From: Longimicrobiales bacterium
GTDB lineage: Bacteria; Gemmatimonadota; Gemmatimonadetes; Longimicrobiales; RSA9
NCBI GenBank assembly: GCA_035461765.1
Contig: DATHUY010000047.1
Location: 27,586 to 91,585 of the forward strand
Direction of reading: 5' to 3'
DNA length: 64,000 bases
Below the pieces are notes generated by a model, which was given only the letters and a program-made list of their open reading frames with translations, searched no databases and was not told where the DNA came from. Position numbers and translations under genes: made by a program. Positions 19,121 through 27,342 of this stretch are shown one piece after another. Every line of letters starts with the position of its first letter. The first letter of the stretch is position 1.

Positions 19121-19164
19121 GCCCGTGGGAGGGGCAAGTTTTCTGCCAGCCGGAGGCCGGTGTG

Positions 19165-19476
19165 GAACGTCAAGTGGGCTCCGACCGCGTTGCGCGCAGG
19201 GTCTGGGGCAACCGCGACGTCGCCTGCGAACGTGAACTGGGCTCCGCCCCCGGTCGCGCGGGCGTTGGGGCTAGCTTGGCGTCACCCACGAACGTGAACC
19301 GCGCTCCGACCCCCGGCGCGCACCGCCTGGGGCAACTCCGACGTCGCCTCGACCGTGAACCGCGCTCCGCCCCCCCGGCGCGCACCGCCTGGGGCAGCAC
19401 CAACGCCGCCCCCGAACGTGAAACCTGCCCCGACGCCGTCCGCGCGCACCTCCCGGGGCAACCTCCACGTCCTGCA
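19165..19476. repeat. Tandem repeat of about 62 bp, five copies
   Basis: Imperfect copies begin at 19165, 19228, 19290, 19351 and 19414, each opening with a GAACGTGAAC-like core, then a CGCTCCGAC/CCCC block, a GGCGCGCACC-like block and CTGGGGCA. Spacing is 61-63 bp. Copies 3 and 4 are the closest. The array fills most of the 415 bp between the ku operon and the GH109-like gene (19121-19535), where I see no convincing gene. Unit length and lack of conserved spacers exclude CRISPR. It could be a variable-number repeat, a recombination remnant or a protein-binding array. Confidence 0.8.
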
Positions 19477-19535
19477 CGGGCCGCACGCCTCGCCCACCCG
19501 CAAAGCGGCCCAGAGCCGCGGGATGGCGCGGCGGG

Positions 19536-20900
19536 CTATCCCTGCACGATCCCGAGCGGCGGCCGACCGCGCCAGGCGCCGCGGGTGAAGTCCGGCACGT
19601 CCTGCGGCGCGCTGCGCTGCGCGATCGAGCGTTCGCTCAGCTCGCTGATCGCGCTCCAGGCGGCGCCGTCGTAGACGTCCATGTCCATCGGCTCCCCCGC
19701 ACGGAGGCACTGGACCAGGCGGTAATCTTCGATGAAGTCCATGCCGCCGTGACCTGCACCGCGCGACCGCTCCTCCAGCGCGCGCCAGATGGGATGGTCG
19801 TACTCTTCACGATAGCTGCGCAGCTCATCCCACCGGTGTGCCGCGCTACGTCCCTCGATGTGAATGCGCTCATCGGGATATTTGCGCACCAGGCCCTGCG
19901 TGCCCTGCAGCAGGATGCGGCGGCTGTACGGTCGCGGCGAGTTCGTGTCGTGCGTGAGCAGCACCGTCTGGCCGCGCCGGGTACGGATCAGCGTATTCAC
20001 GACGTCGCCGAGCGCGTACTGCTGCCGTGCCTCCGGGCTGTCCGGCCCGATGTGCTCGGCCGCCCACCGGTTGAGGCCGCGGCCGGGCGACGCCATCGAA
20101 ACGACATAATCGAACTGGTTGCCGCGATTCACATCGAGCCACTGCGCGACCGGGCCGAGGCCGTGGGTGGGGTAGAGGTCGCCATTGCGTCGAATGGAGT
20201 GCTCGACGCGCCAGCGTCCCTCGTAGAAGTCGGTGAGCTTCAGCTCCCGCAGGTCGTGCAGGTATCCGCATTCGGCGTGCAGCAACTCACCGAAGACGTT
20301 CTGTCGCACCATGTTCAGGATCATCATCTCGGTGCGGTCGTAACAGCAGTTCTCCATCATGACGCAGTGGCGGCGCGTACGCTCGGCGGTCTCCACCAAC
20401 TGCCACAGCTCGTCGATCGTCGGCGCCATCGGCACTTCCGTCGCCGCGTGCTTGCCGTTCTCCATGGCGGCGAGGCACACGGGAGCATGCAGGTTCCAGG
20501 GCGTCGCGGTGAACACCAGATCGACATCGTCGGACTCGCACAGCCGCACGTAGTCGCGCGGCCCGCGGTCGTACGCCGCCGGGAGTGCGCGGCCCGCATC
20601 CGTGACCACCTTCTGCGCCGCAGCGACCTTGTCCGGTGCGATGTCGCAGATGGCCGTGATCTCCACGCCGTCGATGCGCAGAAAATTGGCGACATGACTC
20701 GAGCCCTGATGTCCCACGCCCACGAACGCGACGCGGACGGTCTCCATGGGCGGCGCCCGGAACAGCTCCGGCTCCTGCGGCGCACTGCGCGTTGCGGCGT
20801 GAGCAGGGACGGCGGCGAGGGCGTCGCTCGATCCGAGCGCCAGGCCGACGCCCGCCAGGGTCGTGGTCCTGAGAAAGTCTCTGCGATCCACACCGCTCAT
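19536..20900 (-). CDS. Gfo/Idh/MocA-family oxidoreductase, GH109-like, Tat-exported
   Basis: A 454-residue NAD-dependent enzyme with a twin-arginine signal (RRDFLRTTTLAGVGLAL), so it is exported folded with its cofactor. The Rossmann motif is 'VAFVGVGHQGSSH', followed by 'AICDIAPDK'. The segments 'YPTHGLGPVAQWLDVNRGN' and 'MASPGRG' are characteristic of GH109 alpha-N-acetylgalactosaminidases, which hydrolyse by transient NAD oxidation. GGAGG lies seven bases before the ATG and the start overlaps the sugar kinase stop. It is the last gene of a nine-gene run with a symporter, nucleotidyltransferase and GHMP kinase, suggesting salvage of an amino sugar or galactoside. Confidence 0.88.
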   Translation of the reverse strand: MSGVDRRDFLRTTTLAGVGLALGSSDALAAVPAHAATRSAPQEPELFRAPPMETVRVAFVGVGHQGSSHVANFLRIDGVEITAICDIAPDKVAAAQKVVTDAGRALPAAYDRGPRDYVRLCESDDVDLVFTATPWNLHAPVCLAAMENGKHAATEVPMAPTIDELWQLVETAERTRRHCVMMENCCYDRTEMMILNMVRQNVFGELLHAECGYLHDLRELKLTDFYEGRWRVEHSIRRNGDLYPTHGLGPVAQWLDVNRGNQFDYVVSMASPGRGLNRWAAEHIGPDSPEARQQYALGDVVNTLIRTRRGQTVLLTHDTNSPRPYSRRILLQGTQGLVRKYPDERIHIEGRSAAHRWDELRSYREEYDHPIWRALEERSRGAGHGGMDFIEDYRLVQCLRAGEPMDMDVYDGAAWSAISELSERSIAQRSAPQDVPDFTRGAWRGRPPLGIVQG

Positions 20901-22264
20901 GTCAGTTCCTCCGTTATCCGCGTCGCCGGAGCAGCCGCGGGCGTGATGAAGAAGCAGGCGTCGTCCTGCCGCGTGCTGAAGCGCCTGACGTATGCGTCGC
21001 GCCAGGCGCCGGCAAAGTCGGGCGCGTCCCGGATCGGCACCAGCGCCCACACGCTGCCGCCGAAGCCGGCACCGAAAGCGGATGCGGCAGCCGCACCCAG
21101 GTCGAGCGCGGTCGTCGCCAGGTAATTCGTCTCCTGCACCTGGTTGCGGAGCGCCTCCACCGCGAAGTGCTGGGATCGCCGCACGAGGGCGGCGAAGCCG
21201 CTCAGGTCGCCGCGCGCGAGCGCCGCACTCGCGGCGGGGACGATCTCTTCGCTTTCGGCAACGAACTGTGCGAGTCTGGCGAGCAGCTCGTCCGCACGGT
21301 CGGGCTCGCGCGATCTCACGATCTCGCGCAGCCGCAGCGGTGCATCCGCATCCTGCGCCACAATGTCGCCGAGCGTCTGTGCGGCACCGGCTCCTGTTGA
21401 GCGCCACAGCTGCACGAGGCGCCGCGTGGCCGACGACAGCCGGTTGTAGTGCTCCAGCGCCGCGCCGGTCTTCTCCGCGCGCACACCGCTCGATCCGACA
21501 GCGAACGTATATCCAGCCGGCAGCGGTACGTCACCCTCGGCGCGTACCGGTGCAAAACTGTACTGCACCAGCCGGCCGGGTCGTGCGCAGAGAATCGCGG
21601 TGTGATCCTCGCTGCCGCCCATCGTGCCCACACCGTCATCACCGGCGAGCGCGCCGAAGCTCATGCCGTTCTCAACGGCACCGAGATACCCGGCCAGGTC
21701 CGCATCACTGCTGATCGCTGCGCGGTATTCCTCCGTCTGCGACATGCCGCGTACGGCGTCGAGCGCCAGGAATGTCGCCACCGTCAGAGCACTGGAACTG
21801 CTGAGTCCGGATGCCTGCGGCAGATCACTGGCGAACACGATGTCGGCGCCGCCCGCAGCCGATGGGAAGTTGCGGGCGCAGCGGCGCAGCACGGTAAGCG
21901 GGTAGACGGCCCATGCCGGTACCGGGCCGTTCCCCGCCGCGTGCGTGCGGAGCGGCGCGAGGACGCGAACACCAGTCGCGCCGCCGGAACCGGCGGCGAT
22001 TGAATCGGTCTCGAATCGCTCACCGCTTCGAGCGTCCACCACGCGTACACGGTCATCGCGGCGGCGCGCGGCAGCGATGACGAAGCCACGATCGACCGCC
22101 GCCAGCAGACTGCGCCCGCCGGCGTAGTCGGTATGCTTGCCGAGAACCTCGATTCTGCCTGGCACGAAGAAGCACGCCTCGAGATCGCCGTTGCGACCAC
22201 GCATCTCACGAAGCGCCATCACTACTGATGCGCGCAGCGCCGCGATCCTCTCAGTCGAATCCAT
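20897..22264 (-). CDS. GHMP-family sugar kinase, galactokinase-like
   Basis: A 455-residue ATP-dependent sugar kinase. GHMP motifs are present: motif 1 'PGRIEVLGKHTDYAGG' (35-50), the ATP loop 'LPQASGLSSSSAL' (148-160) and motif 3 'GAGFGGSVWAL'. Motif 1 departs from the galactokinase signature, with Lys in place of Glu in GEHTDY and Glu in place of Asn, and the region holding the catalytic Asp reads 'GGSEDH' (216-221) instead of MDQ. The phosphorylated sugar is therefore uncertain: galactose, N-acetylgalactosamine, arabinose or another. The start is coupled (TGATG) to the nucleotidyltransferase gene, consistent with sugar-1-phosphate production followed by nucleotide activation. Confidence 0.88.
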   Translation of the reverse strand: MDSTERIAALRASVVMALREMRGRNGDLEACFFVPGRIEVLGKHTDYAGGRSLLAAVDRGFVIAAARRRDDRVRVVDARSGERFETDSIAAGSGGATGVRVLAPLRTHAAGNGPVPAWAVYPLTVLRRCARNFPSAAGGADIVFASDLPQASGLSSSSALTVATFLALDAVRGMSQTEEYRAAISSDADLAGYLGAVENGMSFGALAGDDGVGTMGGSEDHTAILCARPGRLVQYSFAPVRAEGDVPLPAGYTFAVGSSGVRAEKTGAALEHYNRLSSATRRLVQLWRSTGAGAAQTLGDIVAQDADAPLRLREIVRSREPDRADELLARLAQFVAESEEIVPAASAALARGDLSGFAALVRRSQHFAVEALRNQVQETNYLATTALDLGAAAASAFGAGFGGSVWALVPIRDAPDFAGAWRDAYVRRFSTRQDDACFFITPAAAPATRITEELT

Positions 22265-23076
22265 CACAGCGCCACGCGCCGGCCGCGCAGCAGCTCGCCG
22301 ACGCGCGCGATGTCTTCGCGCCTGGAGAGATCGAGCACCGGGACGTCCATCGGTACCACCGTAAACCGCTCATGCCGCATCGCCACACGCACCGCGTCGG
22401 GCAGTTCGTATTCGCCGCGTGCGGACAGTGGCGTCTGCCGGATCGCATCGAAAATGGCCGGACCGAAGCGCCAGCACGTCATGCTCACGAGCGACCCGGC
22501 CCCGGCCGCGGACAGCGCCGCACCGTCCGGCTTCTCAGTGATGCGCGTGAGCGCACGCTCATCGTCCATCTCGATCAGTGCGTATCCGCCGATCCTGTCG
22601 GAGTCGATGTTGCCGCGCTCGAGGCCATCGCGTGCGAACCCGATGAGACCGCTCCCGGTCAGATCCCGGAGCGCCGCCAGGGCGGGCGGCGGATACAGAT
22701 TGTCGGAATTGATCACTGCCACGTCCCGTCCCGCACTGAACGGCTCCGCGGCCAGCAGCGCGTGCGCCGTGCCGAGCGGTTCGTTCTGTATCGCGAACTC
22801 GATGCGCAGCCGTTCGGTGCGGGTGCGTGAGAAATACTCGCGTATCGGATCCACACCGGGCGCCGTGACCATGCATACGCGGCTGAAGCCTGCATCGGCG
22901 ACGGCTGTGAGCACGTGCGCGAGAAACGGCTCGCCCTCGAACGGGATCAGGCCCTTGAGACCGCGTTCTGCCGCAATTCGCTGCGCGTCCTCGAGCATCG
23001 TATCCGGCGCTGCATTCCGCATTCGCGTACCGCGTCCGGCAGCGAGCACGACCACTCCCGTCAGACCCTCCGCCAT
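22264..23076 (-). CDS. Sugar-phosphate nucleotidyltransferase
   Basis: A 270-residue nucleotidyltransferase of the GlmU/RfbA/GalU fold. The signature loop 'LAAGRGTRMR' (about 11-20) binds the NTP phosphates, and 'NEPLGTAHALLAA' and 'VINSDNLYPPP' supply the metal-binding Asp. There is no C-terminal left-handed beta-helix, so it only transfers a nucleotide. It sits between the symporter and the GHMP kinase, with its stop overlapping the kinase start. The obvious reading is kinase product (a sugar-1-phosphate) to NDP-sugar. The actual NTP and sugar are unknown. Confidence 0.88.
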   Translation of the reverse strand: MAEGLTGVVVLAAGRGTRMRNAAPDTMLEDAQRIAAERGLKGLIPFEGEPFLAHVLTAVADAGFSRVCMVTAPGVDPIREYFSRTRTERLRIEFAIQNEPLGTAHALLAAEPFSAGRDVAVINSDNLYPPPALAALRDLTGSGLIGFARDGLERGNIDSDRIGGYALIEMDDERALTRITEKPDGAALSAAGAGSLVSMTCWRFGPAIFDAIRQTPLSARGEYELPDAVRVAMRHERFTVVPMDVPVLDLSRREDIARVGELLRGRRVAL

Positions 23077-23146
23077 CTCACCGAACCCTGCATGCTCTAA
23101 GCGCCCATTACGTTTCCGCGCGCGACCCACATCGCGTTCGTGCGAC

Positions 23147-24973
23147 TCACTGCGCGATGACGGGCTCGTCCGTGGTCGCCCGCGCGCCGCTGACCCTACC
23201 CCACGCCTTTGCCAGATACACGGCACCGACGACGGCAACAACGGTCAGCAGAGCCGCGATCGCGTAGCGGCCGTAGATCCAGTAGCCAATGGCGAACAGC
23301 GCGGAGTACACGGCGAAGCAGCCCGCAACCATCGCGAGAATACCCTGCGGTACGACCCAGCCATCACCCGTGCCGACCACGGGCTGGCCCTCGGCCGCGG
23401 CGCGGTCGAGCACGGGTTGCCAGCCGGGTCCGCCGGGACGGGTGAGCGCGTAGAAGCTGCGCAGCGTGCGTTCGTCAGCCGGCTTCGTCATCAGCGTGAC
23501 CGTCACCCATGCGATGGTCGTGATCGCGACGCCGATCACGAGCTTGGTCGATCCGCTCAGCGCCGCCTCGGGGAACATCCCGGGGTGCACCACCTCCAGG
23601 TATACCGCCACAATGAACGACACGGTCATCGCCGTCAGCTCGCTGATGGCATTGATGCGCCACCAGAACCACCGCAGGATGAAGAGCAGTCCCGTACCGG
23701 CACCGATCTGAAGCAGGATGCCGAACGCCTGGAGCGCGTTCTGGAGCCAGAGTGCCACGGCCGCCGCCAGCACCATCAGCACGACGGTCGTCACACGACC
23801 GACGCGGACCAGCTCGCGGTCGTCCGCGTCACGGCTGATGAAGCGGCCCCAGAAGTCGTTGACGATGTACGACGCACCCCAGTTGAGGTGTGTCGAAATC
23901 GTCGACATGTACGCCGCCGCGAGCGACGCCACCACGAATCCCAGCACACCGGCCGGCAGGAACGTCAGCATCGCGGGATAGGCCAGGTCATGGCCCAGGA
24001 TGGTGGGCGAGACGTGCGGGAAGGCCTCGCGTATCGAGTCCACCGTGGGAAAGACGATGATCGACGCGAGAGCGACGATGATCCACGGCCACGGGCGTAC
24101 TGCGTAGTGCGCCACATTGAACAGCAGCGTGGCGCCCGTGGCGTCCGTTTCGCTGCGGGCGGCAAGCATGCGCTGCGCGATGTATCCGCCACCGCCCGGC
24201 TCCGCTCCCGGGTACCACACGCTCCACCACTGTACCGCCAGTGGGATGATGAGCAGCGGCACCAGCTGCGATGTATCCCCGAAGTCGGGCAGGAGCGACA
24301 GCTTCCCCACGACATCGGGATGCGTGAGCAGTGCATCGAGTCCGCCCACGGCCGGATGACCCAGTGCGTAAGCCGCTGCTGCGATGGAGCCGGCCAGCGC
24401 CGTGATGAACAACACGAAGTCCGTCAGCAGCACGCCGCGCAGACCGCCGACCATGCTGAACACGGTCGTCACGCCACCGGCAATCAGGATGGTCTGGAGC
24501 GGAGTCAGACCCAGCAGGATGCCGCCGATCTTCATGGCGGCGAGTGTCACCGTCGCCATGATCATGACATTGAAGAAGAGCCCGAGATAGAGCGCACGGA
24601 ACGCACGCAGCACCGTGGCCGTACGGCCGCTGTAACGCAGCTCGTAGAACTCCAGGTCGGTCATGATACCGGCACGGCGCCAGAGCTTGGCGTAGATGAA
24701 CACGGTCAGCATGCCGGTGAGCAGGAACGCCCACCACACCCAGTTGCCGGCGACACCGTTCTGACGGACGATGTCGGTGACCAGGTTCGGCGTATCCGTC
24801 GAGAACGTGGTGGCGACCATCGATGTGCCGAGCAGCCACCAGGGCATGTGCCGGCCGGACAGGAAGTAGTCGGCAGTACTCTGACCGGCCCTGCGCGCGA
24901 CGGCGATGCCGACCGCCAGGGTCATGGCGAGGTAGGCCAGCAGGATGATCCAGTCGATCGGGGCGAGCGTCAT
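23147..24973 (-). CDS. Sodium:solute symporter (SSS family)
   Basis: Inner-membrane secondary transporter of 608 residues with about 14 hydrophobic segments. The SSS pattern is clear: 'DWIILLAYLAMTLAVGIAVA' in TM1, 'ADYFLSGRHMPWW' after it, 'GYIAQRMLAARS' and 'LAAAYMSTISTHLNWGASYI' with the sodium-site serines and threonine. It couples sodium entry to uptake of a sugar, amino acid or organic acid. By context it may import the sugar handled by the downstream kinase and nucleotidyltransferase, although the hut genes upstream mean histidine or urocanate is also possible. AGGTG precedes the ATG; the longer open frame to 25357 overlaps the MoxR gene and is rejected. Confidence 0.92.
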   Translation of the reverse strand: MTLAPIDWIILLAYLAMTLAVGIAVARRAGQSTADYFLSGRHMPWWLLGTSMVATTFSTDTPNLVTDIVRQNGVAGNWVWWAFLLTGMLTVFIYAKLWRRAGIMTDLEFYELRYSGRTATVLRAFRALYLGLFFNVMIMATVTLAAMKIGGILLGLTPLQTILIAGGVTTVFSMVGGLRGVLLTDFVLFITALAGSIAAAAYALGHPAVGGLDALLTHPDVVGKLSLLPDFGDTSQLVPLLIIPLAVQWWSVWYPGAEPGGGGYIAQRMLAARSETDATGATLLFNVAHYAVRPWPWIIVALASIIVFPTVDSIREAFPHVSPTILGHDLAYPAMLTFLPAGVLGFVVASLAAAYMSTISTHLNWGASYIVNDFWGRFISRDADDRELVRVGRVTTVVLMVLAAAVALWLQNALQAFGILLQIGAGTGLLFILRWFWWRINAISELTAMTVSFIVAVYLEVVHPGMFPEAALSGSTKLVIGVAITTIAWVTVTLMTKPADERTLRSFYALTRPGGPGWQPVLDRAAAEGQPVVGTGDGWVVPQGILAMVAGCFAVYSALFAIGYWIYGRYAIAALLTVVAVVGAVYLAKAWGRVSGARATTDEPVIAQ

Positions 24974-25029
24974 TGCTGCACCTGTGCTGTTGCGTGGAGT
25001 GAACCTGCCGCTGTGCCTGTGCCTCTGTG

Positions 25030-26493
25030 CTACACGTCGAACGTCGGTGGTGAGTACGGCCCGCCGCCCTTCGGACGCTGCCGCGGCGCACGGCCATACC
25101 CGCCACCCTCCGTACGGGAGAGCCGCTTCTCCGCCACCAGTGCCTCCAGCACCAGCTCGCACGCGGCGGCAGTGTGGCCGGCGGAGTCGTGGCGACCGAG
25201 ACCGATCTCGCGCACTGCGTCGATCAGGCCCGGTACCGTGCCGAAGCCATCGACAGCGGCCTTCCCGGATGCCGTCTCGCCCAGCTGAAGCATGCCGCCG
25301 GCATCGAAGTACTCGACGATCTCGAGCAGCGATGTCTCCGTGGCCTCGCCGCCCCACGCACCGAATGTCTCCGACGACGCTTCGGCGATGAGCTCGCGCG
25401 CGATCTTCTCCGCACCCACCAGCTCACCCTCGTACTCCAGCTCCAGCTTGCCGGTGATGGACGGCAGCGCCGCATAGATGTCCGTCGGCCGAGGTACGAT
25501 CTCCGCCTCACCGTTCATGATCGCGCGCCGCTCCGCGTTCGATACGGCGTTTTCCAGAACGGAGATCGGCATGCGCTGACTTACGCCGGACCGCTGATCG
25601 ATGCGCTTGTCCGTGCGCGCGAGGAACGCAATGCGTTCAATGGTCTCGAACACGAAGTCGGGCACGTCCACTCTTATGTCACCGCCGCGGTCCACCCACG
25701 CTTCCTGGCGGGTGATCGCAATGCCCTCGTTGACCGTCTCGGGGTAGTGCGTGGTGATCTCCGCGCCAATGCGATCCTTCAGCGGTGTGATGATCTTGCC
25801 GCGTGCCGTGTAGTCCTCGGGATTGGCCGTGAACACGAGCAGAACGTCGAGTGGCAGGCGGATGGGATATCCCTTGATCTGGACATCGCCCTCCTGCATG
25901 ATGTTGAACAGGCCCACCTGGATCTTGCCGGCCAGGTCGGGCAGCTCGTTGATGGCGAAGATCCCGCGGTTCGCGCGCGGCAGCAGGCCGTAGTGGATGG
26001 TCAGCTCATCCGACAGGAGATGCCCGCCGCGCGCCGCCTTGATCGGATCGACGTCGCCGATCATGTCGGCGATCGTGACATCGGGGGTGGCCAACTTCTC
26101 CACGAACCGCGCATCCCGCTTCACCCACGCGATCGGCGCCTCGTCCCCGTGCTCCTGGATCAGCAGCCGGCCGTCCTTCGATATCGGGTGCAGCGGGTCG
26201 TCGTTCACCTCGCTGCCTGCGAGGATGGGGATCTCCTCGTCGAGCAGGAGCGTCAGCTCCCGGACGATGCGGCTCTTCGCCTGACCACGCAGCCCGAGCA
26301 GGATGAAGTTCTGGCGCGCGAGCAGTGCGTTCGCGATACGCGGTACCACCGTATCCTCGTAGCCGAGCACGCCCGGGAAGAGCGTATCGCCAGCCGCCAG
26401 CTTGCGCAGCAGGTTCGATCGCATCTCATCCCTGACCGACCGTGTCTCGTATCCGGTCGCTTTCAGCTCTCCGACCGTGTGCGCCTTCTGCAT
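25030..26493 (-). CDS. MoxR-like AAA ATPase (ChlI-type)
   Basis: A 487-residue AAA+ ATPase of the MoxR/magnesium-chelatase-I group. Walker A is GLRGQAKS (67-74), Walker B surrounds 'GIFAINELPDL' and sensor 1 is in 'VFTANPEDYTARG'. The C-terminal third is helical and ends in a Gly/Pro-rich tail. Such ATPases act with VWA-domain proteins; the VWA gene at 14453-15736 carries an intact MIDAS and is the best partner candidate. Here the gene is embedded in the hut-to-sugar gene run, 21 bp after the Nudix gene and 56 bp before the symporter gene. GAGGGG precedes the ATG. Confidence 0.92.
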   Translation of the reverse strand: MQKAHTVGELKATGYETRSVRDEMRSNLLRKLAAGDTLFPGVLGYEDTVVPRIANALLARQNFILLGLRGQAKSRIVRELTLLLDEEIPILAGSEVNDDPLHPISKDGRLLIQEHGDEAPIAWVKRDARFVEKLATPDVTIADMIGDVDPIKAARGGHLLSDELTIHYGLLPRANRGIFAINELPDLAGKIQVGLFNIMQEGDVQIKGYPIRLPLDVLLVFTANPEDYTARGKIITPLKDRIGAEITTHYPETVNEGIAITRQEAWVDRGGDIRVDVPDFVFETIERIAFLARTDKRIDQRSGVSQRMPISVLENAVSNAERRAIMNGEAEIVPRPTDIYAALPSITGKLELEYEGELVGAEKIARELIAEASSETFGAWGGEATETSLLEIVEYFDAGGMLQLGETASGKAAVDGFGTVPGLIDAVREIGLGRHDSAGHTAAACELVLEALVAEKRLSRTEGGGYGRAPRQRPKGGGPYSPPTFDV

Positions 26494-26514
26494 GAACCCC
26501 TCGCTTCTGCTGCG

Positions 26515-27342
26515 TTATCCGATGCTGTCATCACGCGGGACGACGATGCCCACGCCATCCTGCGTGCGGACCAGCCGCGGCAGGATCACCGGGACATCGG
26601 CACCGCGGAACGCAGCGAGCATCTGCTCAACCGACACAAACGGCTGCAGCATCTGAATCGTCTTGACCGTGGGAAATACCATGGGCAGCTCACCGCGCTG
26701 GAATCCGGCCAGTGCGTCGTCAGCGGTGAGCCACAGTGCATCGCTCATCTCGCGCTCGTCGATCGTCGCCGCGCATCCGGCCGGCAGCTCCGCCAGGAAG
26801 AAGCGTGTATCGTATCGCTTCGGCTCGGCCAGCGGCGTCACCCAGTGCGAGCAGTACACCATCCTGCTGATATCCGGGAGCAGCCGCTCACTCCGCAGCA
26901 CGTCCAGCAGCGTCGCGTCGTTCGTGAGCAGCGCTTCACGCCACCGCGCGAGCGTATCGTCGACGCTTGCGTCCCTGCACGCAACGCCTTCCGGAGAACG
27001 CGCGAGCAGCACGCCTGTCTCTTCGAACACCTCGCGCACGACCGCCAGCCAGAACGCGGGCTCCGCTCCGCGTGGTACTGTCCCCAGCATCTCCAGGAGC
27101 GCCGCATCACCATCTTCAGCGTCGACACGGCCGCCGGGGAACACGTACGCGCCCGGCACGAACCCGGCCGCGCGGTGCCGTTTCAGCAGCAGTATCTCCG
27201 GCGCGTGCGAGCCGTCACGAACGAGTACGGCCGTGGCCGCGGGCCTGGGATCGGCTGCGTTGGGCGGCGGATCCTCGATCCGCTCCGCAAACCCCGGCGG
27301 CAGCCGGTGCAGCGGGATGACCATCTCGGGCTCTTCACTCAT
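26515..27342 (-). CDS. Nudix hydrolase, NUDT19-like
   Basis: A 275-residue hydrolase of nucleoside-diphosphate derivatives. The Nudix box is split: 'GGRVD' at 70-74 and 'REVFEETG' at 103-110, so about 18 residues are inserted between the glycine and the REUxEExGU half. Such an insertion is known in the NUDT19 (RP2) group, whose mammalian member hydrolyses CoA and acyl-CoA. The catalytic Glu residues are intact. Its start overlaps the hutF stop by ATGA. Whether it acts on CoA derivatives here is inference from the architecture; the hut context offers no obvious substrate. Confidence 0.88.
   Translation of the reverse strand: MSEEPEMVIPLHRLPPGFAERIEDPPPNAADPRPAATAVLVRDGSHAPEILLLKRHRAAGFVPGAYVFPGGRVDAEDGDAALLEMLGTVPRGAEPAFWLAVVREVFEETGVLLARSPEGVACRDASVDDTLARWREALLTNDATLLDVLRSERLLPDISRMVYCSHWVTPLAEPKRYDTRFFLAELPAGCAATIDEREMSDALWLTADDALAGFQRGELPMVFPTVKTIQMLQPFVSVEQMLAAFRGADVPVILPRLVRTQDGVGIVVPRDDSIG

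Noticed and set aside
19165..19476. CRISPR array
   Set aside because: Units of 61-63 bp are diverged along their whole length, with no alternation of identical repeats and unique spacers, and no cas genes nearby.
20897..22264. Calling the sugar kinase galK
   Set aside because: Key signature residues differ (GKHTDY, GGSEDH), so the symbol would imply a substrate that is not shown.
22310..25288. Plus-strand open frame of 992 codons over the nucleotidyltransferase and symporter
   Set aside because: Antisense to genes with recognised domains; no domain of its own.
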